Source: Warburgia ugandensis (lineage: Eukaryota; Streptophyta; Magnoliopsida; Canellales; Canellaceae). From it: a stretch of 64,000 nt of DNA. Within the stretch, counting starts at the first letter, position 1; the number at the start of each line of letters is the position of its first letter. The position numbers and the translations under genes were made by a program. Of the stretch, positions 33,407 to 46,084 are shown piece by piece. The stretch spans positions 33,305,501 through 33,369,500 of the forward strand of contig CP141130.1 in assembly GCA_035236585.1 (NCBI GenBank), given 5' to 3'. The notes under the pieces were generated by a model. That model did not search any database. It worked only from the letters and a program-made list of their open reading frames with translations, and had not been told where the DNA came from.

Positions 33407-36400
33407 AGCAAGCTATGCTTGGTAGGGGATACAAAAATATACTACTTCACTAATATAAGAATACATACCTCAATCATTATTCCATCATGGTTATCTACTC
33501 ATGAGTTATCTCAACATAGAGTATATACGTTATTTACATAGTATAGGATAAATCCGTTAAAATCGTGGAAATTGCACAAAACTTGTTCCTTCCCCTGACT
33601 ATACTTCCACTTAGGAGATCAATATTTAGCCAATTCTCATACGTCGATTTTCTTTTTAGGAACTGATGTAGTGGCATTTTTATCATGCCATGGCATTACA
33701 CTATGCCTGTCATATGTGCATCATAATGTAAAATACTCAAGGACTACCATACTGTAGTCTAAATCCGTATAGTGCCCCCGAATATCTGCATAATAATCCA
33801 TTGATACTAACTATGGAAATAATAAAATCCATGTCCGCATGGGAAGGACCATGGCTGTCATAGTGGCGGCCGTCCCATGATTGCCCTACCCAACATTTAG
33901 CCTCTCTTTGGGCATGGTATCTATCATATAAGTTTCAAGAAGCGGGTGGCCAACCCCTCATAACTTCACTAGCATAGCATCCCCAGTCCTAGGGCTACGT
34001 AAACAAAATCACAAGCCACCATGCTTGTACGTAAAATACATTGTACATATTAGACGGTGTGTCTACTTAACTAAGGCTGGAATATTTTATATGCCCTATT
34101 ATTAGGGTTTCCTTAGTCTACACATCCCATTACTTTCACCTCATTTGATTAGATCAATAGATTGGATCATGTGGTTGGATCACTTAATTGAATCATTATT
34201 CTGCTAAGGTACCAAGTATACTTATATCATGAAGGTCTATAATTCCAAATAGAAGATCATGTATGTATACACATGAATCCTTAATACATTCTTGTACATC
34301 CACCTACCGCAAAGTGGTATCATGGCCTTGATTCATACATCTCAAGTAGTATTCACTCCATATGGTCCATCATGGTCTTGATTCATACATCTGTCAAACC
34401 ATACGTATAAAGTTATTCCTCTATACAAATATTCTTTCTATATGTATTTGGGTTATCCCATGAGAGATGCCCTAACTTTCCTTGAATCATATATGATCAA
34501 GTTTTCAAACCTTCTAAGTTCACAATCTACACTATAAATAAAATTATAGAACAATACTACAATCTACATTATATTTCTTTTCTTTTTATTTGTGATCCTT
34601 CAAGATCTCTCTTGGAACTTGTTTGATCTTCCTTATCTTATTTACAATTTTTGTTAAAATTGGATAATTTACTAACCTTTTATGCTCTTATTATTATTAC
34701 TCAACCAATTAATGTTTTACTAGTTGAGGATAGCTTATTCCATCATAAGTCTAAACAACTCCTTTTATGTCAAATTGGCTAAGGTATACTGGCTGAATGG
34801 TTGAACACAAAGTGGTTACTTCAATCCTCATGTAAGGAAGTGTTTAGACCTCACAAATGTCAATGGAAGGTAGGGGATGAGCGAGGCTCTATTAGAGAAC
34901 CCCCTTAACCACCATGTTCATCATTCATTAGTGCGACCTTAGCTCAACCTTTCATAAGGTACCTATGAGCATTTCAACCCTAAGTACTCTTTCTAATTTA
35001 TTTTAATTAAATCCATGAACATTAATATGTCATTCATGGAGTTTCATTATTCTCTTAATTTGGGCCAAGGAAATGATATTCCTTATATTATCCTACTAAC
35101 TATAGCCCTTACTATCATTAAGTCCATGTCACTCATTCCATGTAAATGTCCTTCAACTCTATTTTTCATTTGATTACATTTTCAATGTAATTTCATAACA
35201 TAAGCATTAAAGCATAAATAAATAAATAAATAAATCTACAATTAAATATACTAAGCAATAAATGACAATTATAATAACATTTAATAATTCAAATGAAAAT
35301 CTAACATACCATAACTATCCATCATGATCCAACAGTCATAGTTGATTTCTATCCCTTTTAGGATTTAAATCTTGATCGTTTCATTTTCCTTTAGATCTAA
35401 TACATCTCCTTAATGTGATTTCATTATTAGATCATTGATGCATCTCATCAAATGATCTAATCCTTCTTGATCTAAATGATCAAGAAGATCTTAAGTTCTT
35501 TTATCCAATTTAAGGGCATAGATCTTAATCTACCCCCAATCATCATTATCAAGTCCATTAATCCATATGATATTAACTTCATATCTTCTTCCTAATACAT
35601 CCATACTGTCCAATCATCCTTGATTAACTTGATCAAGAAGATTACCATTCATTTTTATGGATCTTACTACTTTTCAGGCAGGATCTCTTAATTAAACATA
35701 GATCAATCACTTATAGCCATTGATTCCATGTGACAAAATCACAAGATCATCAGTAGATCATAATTATAGAGTTTGATCATTCCAAATTTCACTAATCATA
35801 AGAATTAGTAATACTTTTCCTTATTAGCAAAATTTCACATGCATCAAAACATAAATTTCCTATGTTCATTAGGTTCTACACATCAAGAGGAATCCAACCC
35901 AACTTTTCGATCTCAATTTGGAGTTAAATTGATATCAGAATTGGGATTTTAATATTTTAGCCCGTTTTAAGGGCTGAAATTTGATCTTACTAGTTTTGTT
36001 TATTTACTTGGTCTAAAAACTTAGAATTTTTACTATGATCATGGTCCTTAGGGTTTTGGGAGCTCTTGAACCCATCCATTAGTTCAAATCTCTATTTTGA
36101 GATCATCTAAATCACGATCCAATAATGTTGGAACAGCTTTTAGTAATTTTTACAAATAAATTCAATTAAAAGCATAAATCGTATGAGTTCAATAACTTAT
36201 AAAAGTGATGTGGAATCTATAGAAACTTTCTGATCTAAAATCAGAGGTAAATTAAGCTCTTAATTGAAGAAATAAGGTTTCAGTTTAAAATTGGACAGCC
36301 CAAATCAAATCTGGGCTTATGGGTGTGGGGACTACCAGCGGCCCGCACCCATTACCACCTATTACAAGTGATCAGATGGAGGTGACCGGCTATAGGCCAG

Positions 36401-37106
36401 ACGGTCCAAATTTGGATCACTAGATCTCCTCCATCCTTGACATCCAACTACTCAAATTTCATCTCCTAGGGTTTTTGGGCCCTAAGAATCCATCCAACGG
36501 CTCAGGCGTTTCATCTGAGCCGTCCAAGATGGTGAATTAAGGCTGATCACCGGTACTAGTTCACCAGTGAAGATCACCAGAGAAACAATTCCGATGAGCC
36601 CAATACTCAAAATCAACTTAGGGAAAATGAAGAGGGGGGTGAGATCCACCTACGTTGTGTGTTTAGAGTCCAAAAACGTGGTCAAAAAATAAGAAAATCC
36701 ATGCCTAAGATATAGGTAACCGGAGCTACTATTTTCTGGTGAATTGGCCAATGAATTCTCCATTGATCGTCATAAAATGATAGGGCTTTTGTGTATATTG
36801 GTGTGCTTAACCTTTTTAACATAGTAGATTAAGTATTCAATGATTAAGAAGGAATGACTAATTGAAAAACCGTAATAGGGTGAAAACCCTATTCATCAGG
36901 GACGATGCATCTACAAATGCGCCCCATTGTTCAAGGGGAATATTTCCCCAGGTGCATCTATGGACACAGTAACAAAAGAAAATAAATAGGGAGAAAGAAA
37001 GAAGAAAAGAGAGAGAAGGGGGAGGATTTTTTAGCGAAAATTTTGGTGGAGGCTAGGGAATTTCGTGATGAATTTTATAAACATTTTTGTGGATTTTTTT
37101 CTGAGG

Positions 37107-37114
37107 TATTTATA
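37107..37114 (-). promoter_or_regulatory. TATA box in LTR L1
   Basis: The minus strand reads TATAAATA within CCTATAAATACC, about 590 bp inside the upstream LTR end. It is conserved in L2 and L3. Confidence 0.55.
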
Positions 37115-37694
37115 GGCATTATTGGTATTTTTCATGATTATATGTAATTATCATGTTTCATTTCTTTTTATTATTAAATGGTCATTGGATTCCCACTACC
37201 ACCTCCTTATCCACTAGTAGGTGTTGGTGATTTGAACTCATGATTACATGTATTCTAGTAGTTGAATTCTTTTGTGGGCCCCACGGAGGTGTGAAAGGAC
37301 CATTTTGCCCTTTTAATTCAAAAAATGGAGAAAAATAGGGTTTATTCCCATGAACTCAGAATTGAGCATAGTTAGTGGCGTTGGAACCATATTTCTGAGT
37401 ACATTCTAAATATTTTTGTATTAGGTCTTGGTTATGAGTAAAATTACTATTTTACCCTTTTATTCATAAAAATGAAGAAAAATAAGGATTATTCATCTGA
37501 ACTCAGAATTTGTCGTGCTTACAGTCATTCTGAATGGTTCTTTGAGTATGTTTTCAATTATTCATGTATTATATCTTAATTCTACTTTTATGAGAAGTGT
37601 ATTTTTAATAACCCTAATATTCTAGCCTAATTTTTCTTCAAATTTTTAATTTCATTATTTATTCAATCTCCTTACAAAAGTTAGGGGTGTTACA

Positions 37695-37711
37695 ATCTAC
37701 CCCCTTACAAA
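37695..37711 (-). other. Polypurine tract of element C
   Basis: The minus strand reads TTGTAAGGGGGTAGAT directly inside the 3' LTR. Confidence 0.7.
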
Positions 37712-37739
37712 AATTATCCTTGAAATTTCTAAATTACAA

Positions 37740-39182
37740 CTACTCAAACAGATTAGGATACAACTTTTTCATTTCCTCTTCTAATTCCCAGGTAGCTTCA
37801 TCGACCGTATGATGTTGCCACAATACCTTGACTAAAGGGATAGATTTGGTCCTCAATTGTTGCCCTTTCCTGTCCAAGATCCAGATTGCCCTTTCCTTAA
37901 AGGTTAAATCTATTTTTAACATTTTTGGTATCCTTTGAAGCACATTAGTCTCATCTAGAATGTATTTTCATAATATGGATACATGAAATACGTTGTGCAC
38001 CTCTGAGAGTTGGGGTGGTAGGGCTAATTTGTAAGCCACCAAACCAACCCTTTCTAGAATTTCAAAAGGATCAATATACTTTGGACTGAGTTTATCCTTA
38101 CTTCCAAACCTCCTTCCTCCCTTAACTGGTGAAACCTGCAAAAACACGTGGTCACTATTTCAAATTCCAGGGTTCGGCGATGTTTATCCACAACTTTTTT
38201 TACGACTATGAGTCGCCAACAATGTTTTCTTTATTATTCTCACCTTGTTTGTACATTGTTCCACTAGTTTTGATTTTATCAACTTCCTCTCTCCCACATC
38301 ATCCCAACAAGTTGCTGATCGACATGGTCATCCATACAATGCTTCATATGGTGCCATTCCAATACTTGCATGGAAACTGTTATTATACCTAAACTCCAGC
38401 AGTGGAAGAGGTTCATCCCAACTTCCTCTCTAGTCTAGTGCACAAGCCCTTAGCATATCTTCTAAGGTTTGAATGGTCCTTTCTGAATGACCATCAGTTT
38501 GGGGATGAAAAGTTGTACTAAACTTTAGTGATGTCCCCAATGCCGGTTGCACGCTCTTCCAGCTTCTAGAGGTAAACCTTCCATCTGGATCAGATATAAT
38601 GGAGAGTGGGACCCCATGAAGATTGATTGTTTCTCTTACATATAACTGGGCTAAACTGTCGACAGATTGGTTTTATTTGATCGAAAGGAAATGTACCGAC
38701 TTGGTTAGCCTATCAACTATTACCCAAATCATATCATGACCTACCCGGGTCCTTGGTAGCCCTATGACAAAGTCCATGGTGATATGTTCTCATTTCCATT
38801 CTGGTAGTTCCAGGGTTTGTAGTAGTCCAGCAAATCTTTGATGTTCAGCCTTCACTTGCTGGCAAGTTAAACACTTAGCCACACATTCCCCGATCTCTCT
38901 CTTCATACCTTCCCACCAGAAGTTTCTTTTTAAATCTTGGTAAATTTTTGTCCCTTCAGGATGTATAGAAAATTTGGATTGATGGGCTTCTTATAGTAGT
39001 GCTTTTCTCAAACTCAAGCGAAGTATTAGTCTTCCTTGGAATCGAATACCCCCATTTGAAGATTTACTAACCCCTATCTTTTCACACATTTCTTGGATTG
39101 CTACATCCCCTTCTTGGGCCTTTAAAATTTGTTCAACAAAAGCTGACTTAATGGTGACATTAGCCAATACTACTTTTGTGTG
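37740..39182 (-). pseudogene. Element C integrase and chromodomain (decayed pol C-terminus)
   Basis: An open piece at 37740-37943 has the chromodomain of Tekay-type chromoviruses, ending in a DEATWELEEEMKKLYPNLF motif. Upstream on the minus strand, broken by stops and shifts, are the integrase C-terminal block (IDPFEILERVGLVAYKLALP, about 37985-38090), the core motif [16 protein letters not shown] (about 38675-38735), and the zinc-binding CLTCQQVKAEH (about 38845-38890). In living relatives this protein inserts the cDNA and the chromodomain biases integration toward heterochromatin. The plus-strand frames at 38129-38433 are shadows. Confidence 0.8.
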
Positions 39183-39479
39183 TCAACTTAGTGCATCAGC
39201 CACTACATTAGCCTTTCCAAGATGGTATTGAATTACAAAATCATAACCCTTAAGATATTCCATCCACCTTCTTTGTCTCATATTCAGATTAGCTTGGGTG
39301 AAAATATACTTGAGGCTCTTGTGATCAGTGAATACATTGAATTTCTCTTCGTACAAGTAATGTCGCCAAATTTTTGAGGCAAACACTTCCGCCGCAAGAT
39401 CTAGGTCGTGTACTGGGTAGTTCATTTCATGTTTCTTCAATTGTCGTAAAGCATAAGCAATTATCTTCCCATTTTGCAA
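39183..39479 (-). pseudogene. Element C RNase H domain fragment
   Basis: A 98-codon open piece has the Ty3-type RNase H pattern: [40 protein letters not shown] and [14 protein letters not shown]. The [11 protein letters not shown] and ADALS blocks are well kept. It is continuous with the reverse transcriptase region at higher coordinates and the integrase region at lower ones, in the normal RT-RH-IN order of Ty3/gypsy. The single open piece does not make the polyprotein functional, since both neighbours are interrupted. Confidence 0.85.
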
Positions 39480-40476
39480 TAGTACACTTCATAACCCTTT
39501 TCTTGAAGCATCACAGTATATCTCATAACCTTGACTCCCTGATGGTAAGGTCAATATTGGTGTTGTAGTTAATCGCCTCTTTAACTCTTGGAAACTCCTT
39601 TCACATTCATTAGTTCAAGTAAACTGTACTTCTTTTCTAGTCAAAGAAGTCAAAGGAAGAGCTATTTGGGAAAATCCTTGGATAAATCTACGATAATATC
39701 CAGCTAACCCCATAAAACTTAGTATTTCATTTACTGTCTTTGGCTATTCCCAATTCATTACTGCTTCCACCTTGGTTGGGTCCACCTCTACTCCATTCTA
39801 GGAAATTACATGCCCTAGAAAGGTGACTTTTTCCAACCAAAATTCACACTTATTAAATTTTCCAAATAGATTGTGTCTTCTAAGTGTGTTTAATACAATA
39901 TGTAAATGTTCCTGATGTTCCCATATACTAGTAGAATAGATCAATATATCGTCGATGAATACGATAACAAATTTATCCAAAAATTCCTTGAAAATTCTAT
40001 TCATCAAGTCCATAAATATAGCAGGAGCATTGGTTAATCCAAAAGCCATCACCAAAAATTCATCATGTTAGTACCCGGTTCTGAATGCGGTTTTGGGTAT
40101 ATCTTCACCTTTGATACGCAATTGATGATATCCTAATCTAAGGTCAATTTTGGAAAAGACCTTAGTAGATTGGAGTTGATCAAAGAGATCATCAATGCGA
40201 GTAGAGGGTATCTATTTTTTATTGTCACATTATTCAGCATCTGATAATAGATACATAACCTCATAGACCCATCTTTCTTTTTCACAAATATCACTGGTGC
40301 TCCCCATGGTGAACTACATGGTCAGATAAACCCTTTGTCCAACAATTCCTGCTGTTGATTCTTCAATTCTCTTAACTCAATTGGGGTCATTCTATAGGGT
40401 GCTTTAGAAATTGGAGTTGTACCAGGAATCACTTGATGGTAAACTCAATTTCCCTATGGGGAGGTAAACCTGGGAG
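39480..40476 (-). pseudogene. Element C reverse transcriptase (decayed)
   Basis: An open piece at 39798-40055 contains [20 protein letters not shown] and the catalytic motif [10 protein letters not shown] (about 39940-39965), the Ty3/gypsy counterpart of YxDD, followed by [18 protein letters not shown]-terminal RT blocks at 40060-40470 and the thumb region at 39480-39797 are recognisable but carry in-frame stops. The enzyme copies element RNA into DNA from the Met-tRNA primer; this copy cannot produce an intact one. Confidence 0.85.
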
Positions 40477-41052
40477 TTATTTAGGAAACTCATCTTGGAA
40501 TTCCTTGACTATGTCGATTTCTTCTATCTTGGGCTGTTCAACATTCAAAGCAACTACAGTTGCTAAAAATGCCTGATATCCCTTAGACACATATTTGGCA
40601 ACCTTCATAACTGATAAGATAGATTTGTCCGAGCCATTTGGTCTTCCATACAATACTAGCATTTCTTCTCCTGGTATGTTAAAAGTGATTTTCTTTTTAC
40701 GGCAATCCATAATTACCGAGTATTTTGCTAGCCAATCCATGCCCAGTATTATGTCAAAATCTACCATGTTTAGTCAAATGAGGTCTATACAAATTCTTTT
40801 CCCATATGCTTCAACAGGTACATCCTGAAGATATTCTTGTAATCTAACTATTTTACCCACTAGTGTCATCACATCCAGATAGAATCCCAATTTCTTCACT
40901 ATCAATTGTATACTAGATACAAATACACATGATATGATAGAATGGGTAAATCTAGAATCAAACAGTACTTTGGCATGGTGGTTAAATACTAGCAATGTAC
41001 ATTCAATAACTGCATTAGATGTACCAGCCTCTTCATCAGTAATGACGAACAC
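40477..41052 (-). pseudogene. Element C aspartic protease and protease-RT linker (decayed)
   Basis: Two open pieces in different frames (40774-41052 and 40477-40767) cover the protease. The active-site motif reads VLFDSRFTHSIIS where the family has D-S-G-A/S-T-H, so the catalytic Asp remains but the conserved Gly is replaced by Arg. Further on, DFDIILGMDWLAKY is the second conserved block of retrotransposon proteases. The C-terminal part (IDIVKEFQDEFP) leads into the RT. A frameshift lies between about 40767 and 40774. Confidence 0.8.
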
Positions 41053-42215
41053 CCTTCCTTGATGACGAGGTTCATTCTCAGGTTTTGCACCCTTAACTAC
41101 TAAGGGTTTGTTGCAGTTAATAGAGAAATGCCCTAAGTCACCGTACTTGTAACATTTGATAGGTCATAGTGGTTGTGGCACCGAATTGGGACACACATCG
41201 CCTGGATGATGTACTCTGCATTTGGGGCATGGTCTTCATTTAGCTTGATTCCCTTAATGATTAGAAGGCCTAAAGATGTTTGGCAGTCTCTTGTCCTTCT
41301 TGAAGGGTTTTTGATGATAATTTCCCCCTCCTCCAAATTTGGTGAATTGGTTTCTCTTATAGTCTTCTTCAAATTTAGAAGTCATCTCGACACACTCGGT
41401 CATAGTTGTAGGTTTGGTTCCTAGCACCTTCATTCTTAGCCCTTGGTGTAACCCTTCCATAAAATGATCCACCGTATGCCTTTTAGTGTCACATATATGC
41501 TTACAAATCTCTTCAGTTGAATGAACTTATTTTCATAATCAACAACTGAAAGGTTTCCTTATCGTAGATCGAGGAACTCCTCCTTTCGGACTTGCACATG
41601 GACTGGGAAGTATTTTTCATTAAAAATTTCCTTAAATTTTTCCCATGAAATTTCTTCAGGATTGGAGAAGAAATTCCTTTGTGCTGATCTCCACTAGAAA
41701 GCCGCTTCTTGTTTCACTATATATGTGGCCAACTTGACCTTCAGATTCTTTGGAGTCCTCAATACACTAAAGGTCTTCTCTACTTCATAGATCCATTCTT
41801 CAGCTTTCTCGGCATCACCCTTGCCATTGTAGCTAATAACCATCTTCTAAAACCTTTCCACCATCTTGTCTATCTTTTCAGGTGTCAATTGAGAGGTTTC
41901 CAACACTCCACTAAGTACAAGTGAAGAATTATCCTGTACTAGAGTTGGAGTATCCTGTCTGGGTATAGGAGCACTAGGTCCTATGTTAGTTTGAGCCTAG
42001 GCCTGAATACTTGGTGCCTCAATTAGAGTAGCTTGAGGTTGTATAAGCTGAGGAAGAAGATTCCTCAATATCCTAGTCATCACCTCCTCTAGATTATTCC
42101 CAAATGATCCTTCCATAACATTCTCAAGTTCATTTTGAGTGGTCCGCCTAATTGCCCTTTCAAGTGGCATTTGCTCAAAACCTAGATTTCTATATAAGTA
42201 TTCTACTTGACCCAT
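41053..42215 (-). pseudogene. Element C gag with zinc knuckle (decayed)
   Basis: The N-terminal piece is at 41997-42215, close to the primer site. A capsid-like C-terminal piece (41254-41472) has FMEGLHQGLRMKVL and ECVEMTSKFEED, as in Retrotrans_gag proteins. The nucleocapsid motif CYKYGDLGHFSINC at about 41105-41155 is a CCHC knuckle with the second Cys changed to Tyr. Several stops and shifts separate the pieces. The structure matches gag of D at 46085-47013. Gag would form the particle that packages element RNA. Confidence 0.8.
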
Positions 42216-42280
42216 TTTTAATATATCTTAATTTGGATTATTCCTTTAGACATATTGGGGCTGCGAGTAACTGGATGAAT

Positions 42281-42293
42281 GGCTCTGATACCA
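42281..42293 (-). other. Primer-binding site of element C
   Basis: The minus strand reads TGGTATCAGAGCC, two bases from the LTR start at 42296. Confidence 0.9.
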
Positions 42294-42715
42294 ACTGTGA
42301 CTATGCAGGTTTCTGTAACACATTTTGCAATACATTTTTCAAAAGCAGGGCCCTTAATGGTAAAAAAAATTTGCAAACAATACAGTGGAAATTCTTTTCT
42401 TTTAAATTCATTTGTAACAAAACCCAAGTCTCACCTCAAGGTATATAATACACATAGACATTTTGTATAAAATAAAATTTTATTGGATACCAGGAATCAT
42501 CCAGTAGTTCACTCTTACACAGCCCCTGTATTACAATTACAAATCATTTTCCAAATTACATAATCCAAATTTCAAACCTCACCTTGCATTAAAAACTCTC
42601 AATACAATACAATGCTCTCAAATAAAAAATACATGTCTTCAAGGAGCATACCTTGATTGATTATTCTCTTAAAGTCTTCTACCGTCTTGAGCTCCTAATT
42701 CTCCTTCTCTATTTT

Positions 42716-42751
42716 TGAGGTATTATAAACAATCAAACATTTATAATATCT
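42716..42751. other. Hairpin in LTR L2 leader
   Basis: GAGGTATTATAAA pairs with TTTATAATATCTC with one mismatch or wobble. Compared with L1 one base pair has changed on both arms (G-C to A-T). Confidence 0.6.
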
Positions 42752-43980
42752 CAGCAAGCTATGCTTGGTAGGGGATACAAAAAATATACTACTTTACTAA
42801 TATAAGAATACATACCTCAATCATTATTCCATCATGGTTATCTACTCATGAGTTATCTCAACATAGAGTATATACGTTATTTATGTAGTATAGGATAAAT
42901 CCATTAAAAATGTGAAAATTGGTCAAAACTTATTCCTTCCCTTGGCTATACTTCCACTTAGGAGATCAATATTCAGCCAATTCTCATACAAGGATTTTCT
43001 TTCCAGGAATTCATGTACTGGCATTTCATCATGGCTTGGCATTACACTATGCCTATCATATGTGCTTCATAATGAAAAAATACTTAAGGACTACTACGCC
43101 ACAGTCTAAATTCGTACAATGCAACCAGATAACTGCATAATAATCCACTAATACCAACTATGGAAATAACAAAATCCATGTCCGCATGGGGAGGACCATG
43201 GCTGTCATAGTGGCGGCCTTCCCATGATTGCCTCACCTGACACTTAACCCCTCTTTATGCATGGTATCTAGCATATAAGTTTCAGGAAGTGGGTGGCGAA
43301 ACCCTCATAACTTCCTTAGCATAACATCCCCAGTCCTAAGGTTGTGCAAAACAAAATCACAAGCCACCATGCTTGTATGTAAAATACATTGTACATATCA
43401 AACGATATGTATGTTTAACTAACGCTGGAATATTTTCTATGCCCCTATTCTTAGGGTTTCCTTAGTCTACACATCTCATTACTTTTACCTCATTTGATTA
43501 GATCATTAAATTGGATCAGTTGAATTGGATCGTGGGGTTGGATCATTTAGTTGGATCATTATTATGCTAAGGTACCAATTATACTTCTATCATGAAGGTC
43601 TATAATTCCATATAGAAGATCATGTATGTATACACATGAATCCTTAATACATTCTTGCACATCCACCTACCTCAAAGTGGTATCATGGTCTTGATTCATG
43701 CATCTCAAGTAGTATTCACTCCATATTGTCCATCATGGTCTTGATTCATACATCTATCAAACCAAACGTATAAAGTTATTCCTCTATACAAGTATTCTTT
43801 CTACATGTATTTGTATTATCGTATGAGGGATGCCCTAACTTTCCTTGAATCATATATGATCAAGGTTTCAAACCTTCTAAGTTCACAATCTACACTATAA
43901 GTAAAATCATAGAACAATACTACAATCTAAATTATATTTCTTTTCCTTTTATTTGTGATCCTTTAAGATCTATCTTGGAT

Positions 43981-44174
43981 CTTTTCAACATATATAGTTT
44001 TGGCATATTTTCCCTAATATGTGTAGTCCTTAGACTATCTACCAAAATGACATATTGCTTGATTCTACAATTTCAACTATTGTTCTTTGTAACAATCTTC
44101 CAAGGATAGATTTATGCAAGTTCATAATAAAGAAATTTTTACATCACTACAAGGCATAAACATAGTACCTTCCA
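43981..44174 (-). repeat. 194-bp fragment of element D interior captured inside LTR L2
   Basis: 43981-44174 matches 45725-45918 along its whole length with few differences, in the same orientation. It begins CTTTTCAACATATATAG and ends ATAGTACCTTCCA in both places. The sequence is absent from L1 and L3. Confidence 0.85.
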
Positions 44175-44754
44175 AGGATGATACTATCAATCCTCTTCAA
44201 TCAAAGGCTCAAAACTCTATAAAATTTCTTGAAACTTATACCCTAGGGTTTTGGATGCTTCTGGAGTGATTGAATGGCTCAGATTTTCCACTGGGCCCTC
44301 CATCATACAAAATTGAAGGGTTTTGGTCCTTACTTTATTTTTATAAATTTTAACCTAAAAATAATTATAGAAAAATAGAAATTACATAAAACAACATGAA
44401 ATAAGTATAGAAAGTGCTTCCACCTACCTGATTGGAGAAACAACGTAGATTTGAAGCCCAATTTGAAATAAATACCCTTTGATTATAAGATAGCCCTATA
44501 GTCCCTGATTTGAGGGTTTTGTAGATAAGGTAGTATAGGATTATATGGATGGTGTTGTGAGAGTCAATTTGGAATAGAGTACTTAATTGAATTTAGGTCT
44601 CTTGTTCCAATTAGAGAGAGGAGAGAGAAAGTGCAAGAAGGGAGATTTTTGGGAGTTTTGGAATTTTGGGAAGGAATCTAGATCTGGTTTTTTAGAGTAA
44701 GCAAGATGATTTTGTGAGAATTTTAATGAACATTTTTGAGGATTTTTGGAGGGG

Positions 44755-44762
44755 TATTTATA
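44755..44762 (-). promoter_or_regulatory. TATA box in LTR L2
   Basis: The minus strand reads TATAAATA within CCTATAAATACCCC, as in L1 and L3. Confidence 0.55.
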
Positions 44763-45329
44763 GGTGTTTTGCATTTTTCATAATTACTTGTAATAATTAT
44801 GTTTTAATTCTTTTAAATATTAAATTAATATTGGATCCTCCACTACCACCTCCTTCTCCACTAGTAGATGGTAGTGGTTTGAGCACTCATTACATGTTTT
44901 TTTGCCATTGGATTCGTTTGTGGGCCCCACGTGGGTGTGAAAGGTCCATTTTGCCCTTTTGTGGAGAAAAAAATCATTTTATTCTCCTGAACTCGGAATG
45001 GAGTGTACTTAGTGGTGTTGGATTTGTATTTCTGAGTACATTCTAAATATTTATGTCTTAGATCTCAATTATAGGAATAATTACCATTTTACCCTTTTGT
45101 TCATAAAAATGAAATTTTTTAGAGATTTTTCATTTTAAATTGGAATTAAACATACTTAATGTCATTTCGATCGATTTTTTGAGTACATTCATAATTTGTA
45201 AGTTTTAAATAATGTTTTAATCCCTATAAAAAGATAATTTCAAGTAACCTAATATTCCAGTCCAGAATTTCTAAAAATTCAAACTAAATTGATTTTCTCA
45301 ATGAATTTACAAAAATTGGGGTTGTTACA

Positions 45330-45344
45330 ATCTTCCCCCCTTAT
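45330..45344 (-). other. Polypurine tract of element D
   Basis: The minus strand reads TATAAGGGGGGAAGA next to the 3' LTR; the adjoining NFEAKII-like frame resembles the usual pol end. Confidence 0.7.
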
Positions 45345-46084
45345 AATAATTTTGGCCTCGAAATTCGCAGTTCAACTTACTTATGAGTTTTTATTAACTC
45401 ATTCATGAGTTTGCTCATGTGGCCTTGCCACTTAAGAAAACCGCCATTTCCTTTCATTCATAGTTCATGTTATCTTCTCCTTAAAAGTAAAAATCCTATT
45501 TTTGGGACATAACACATCTCTCTAATAATGCTAATGCATTGATCACTTATCCTGATTCTTTGCTAGACTTTTCAAAAGGATTAATAACTCTTAAACGAAG
45601 TTACCCTTTTGTTCACAACTTCCTATTTCTCTTAACTAGTATACTAAATTTCTATCCCTCATTTTCACCAATCTTTCAATACTTCGTACTTTTCTATTCT
45701 AACTTCTATTGCTCATCCTCATTCCTTTTCAACATATATAGTTTTGGCATATTTTCCCTAATATGTGTAGTCATGAGACAATCTACCAAAATGACATATT
45801 TCTTGATTTTACCATTTCAACTATTTTTCTTTGTAACAATCTTCCACGGCTAGATTTATGCAATTTCATAATAAAGAAATTTTTGCATCACTATAAGGCA
45901 TAAACATAGTACCTTCCATCTTTCCTTTGGATGGTTCAGCCTGGCCATCGGTGATAGTGAGTACCCTTCCTTGATGCCGAGGGATATTCTTTGAGTTTGC
46001 CTCCTTAACTACCAAAGCTTTGTTGCAGTTGTTGGCAATGTACCCAATTTCCCCACAATTATAACATTTGATAGGGGGCCTTTG
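45345..46084 (-). mobile_element. Element D interior lacking protease, RT, RNase H and integrase
   Basis: In element C the corresponding interval between polypurine tract and gag zinc knuckle holds over 3 kb of pol. Here it is about 0.7 kb and none of the pol motifs is present. The edge nearest gag (about 45945-46075) still matches the knuckle-protease junction of C (41030-41165). 45725-45918 is the source-like copy of the segment inside L2. A 104-codon plus-strand frame (45539-45853) is in the wrong orientation and unrecognised. Confidence 0.65.

Larger units (their letters stand above)
32951..37694 (-). mobile_element. LTR L1: 3' LTR of element C
   Basis: In window orientation it begins CTTGACGACCTGGG (a decayed TGTGAYGACC) and ends GGGGTGTTACA. 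At about 4.74 kb it is unusually long. It contains the hairpin at 33371-33406, an (AAAT)n run near 35217 and a TATA box near 37107. Its first 1.65 kb matches the middle LTR closely; its last third differs from the middle and right LTRs. Confidence 0.8.
42296..45329 (-). mobile_element. LTR L2: chimeric middle LTR shared by elements C and D
   Basis: It starts TGTGACTATGCAGG and ends GTTGTTACA; 3,034 bp, about 1.7 kb shorter than L1 and L3. From 42296 to about 43980 it follows L1 closely and differs from L3. From about 44186 to 45329 it follows L3 (51737-52851) closely and differs from L1. Between the two lies a 194-bp segment of element D's interior. It serves as 5' LTR for C and 3' LTR for D. 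TATA box at 44755-44762. Confidence 0.8.
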
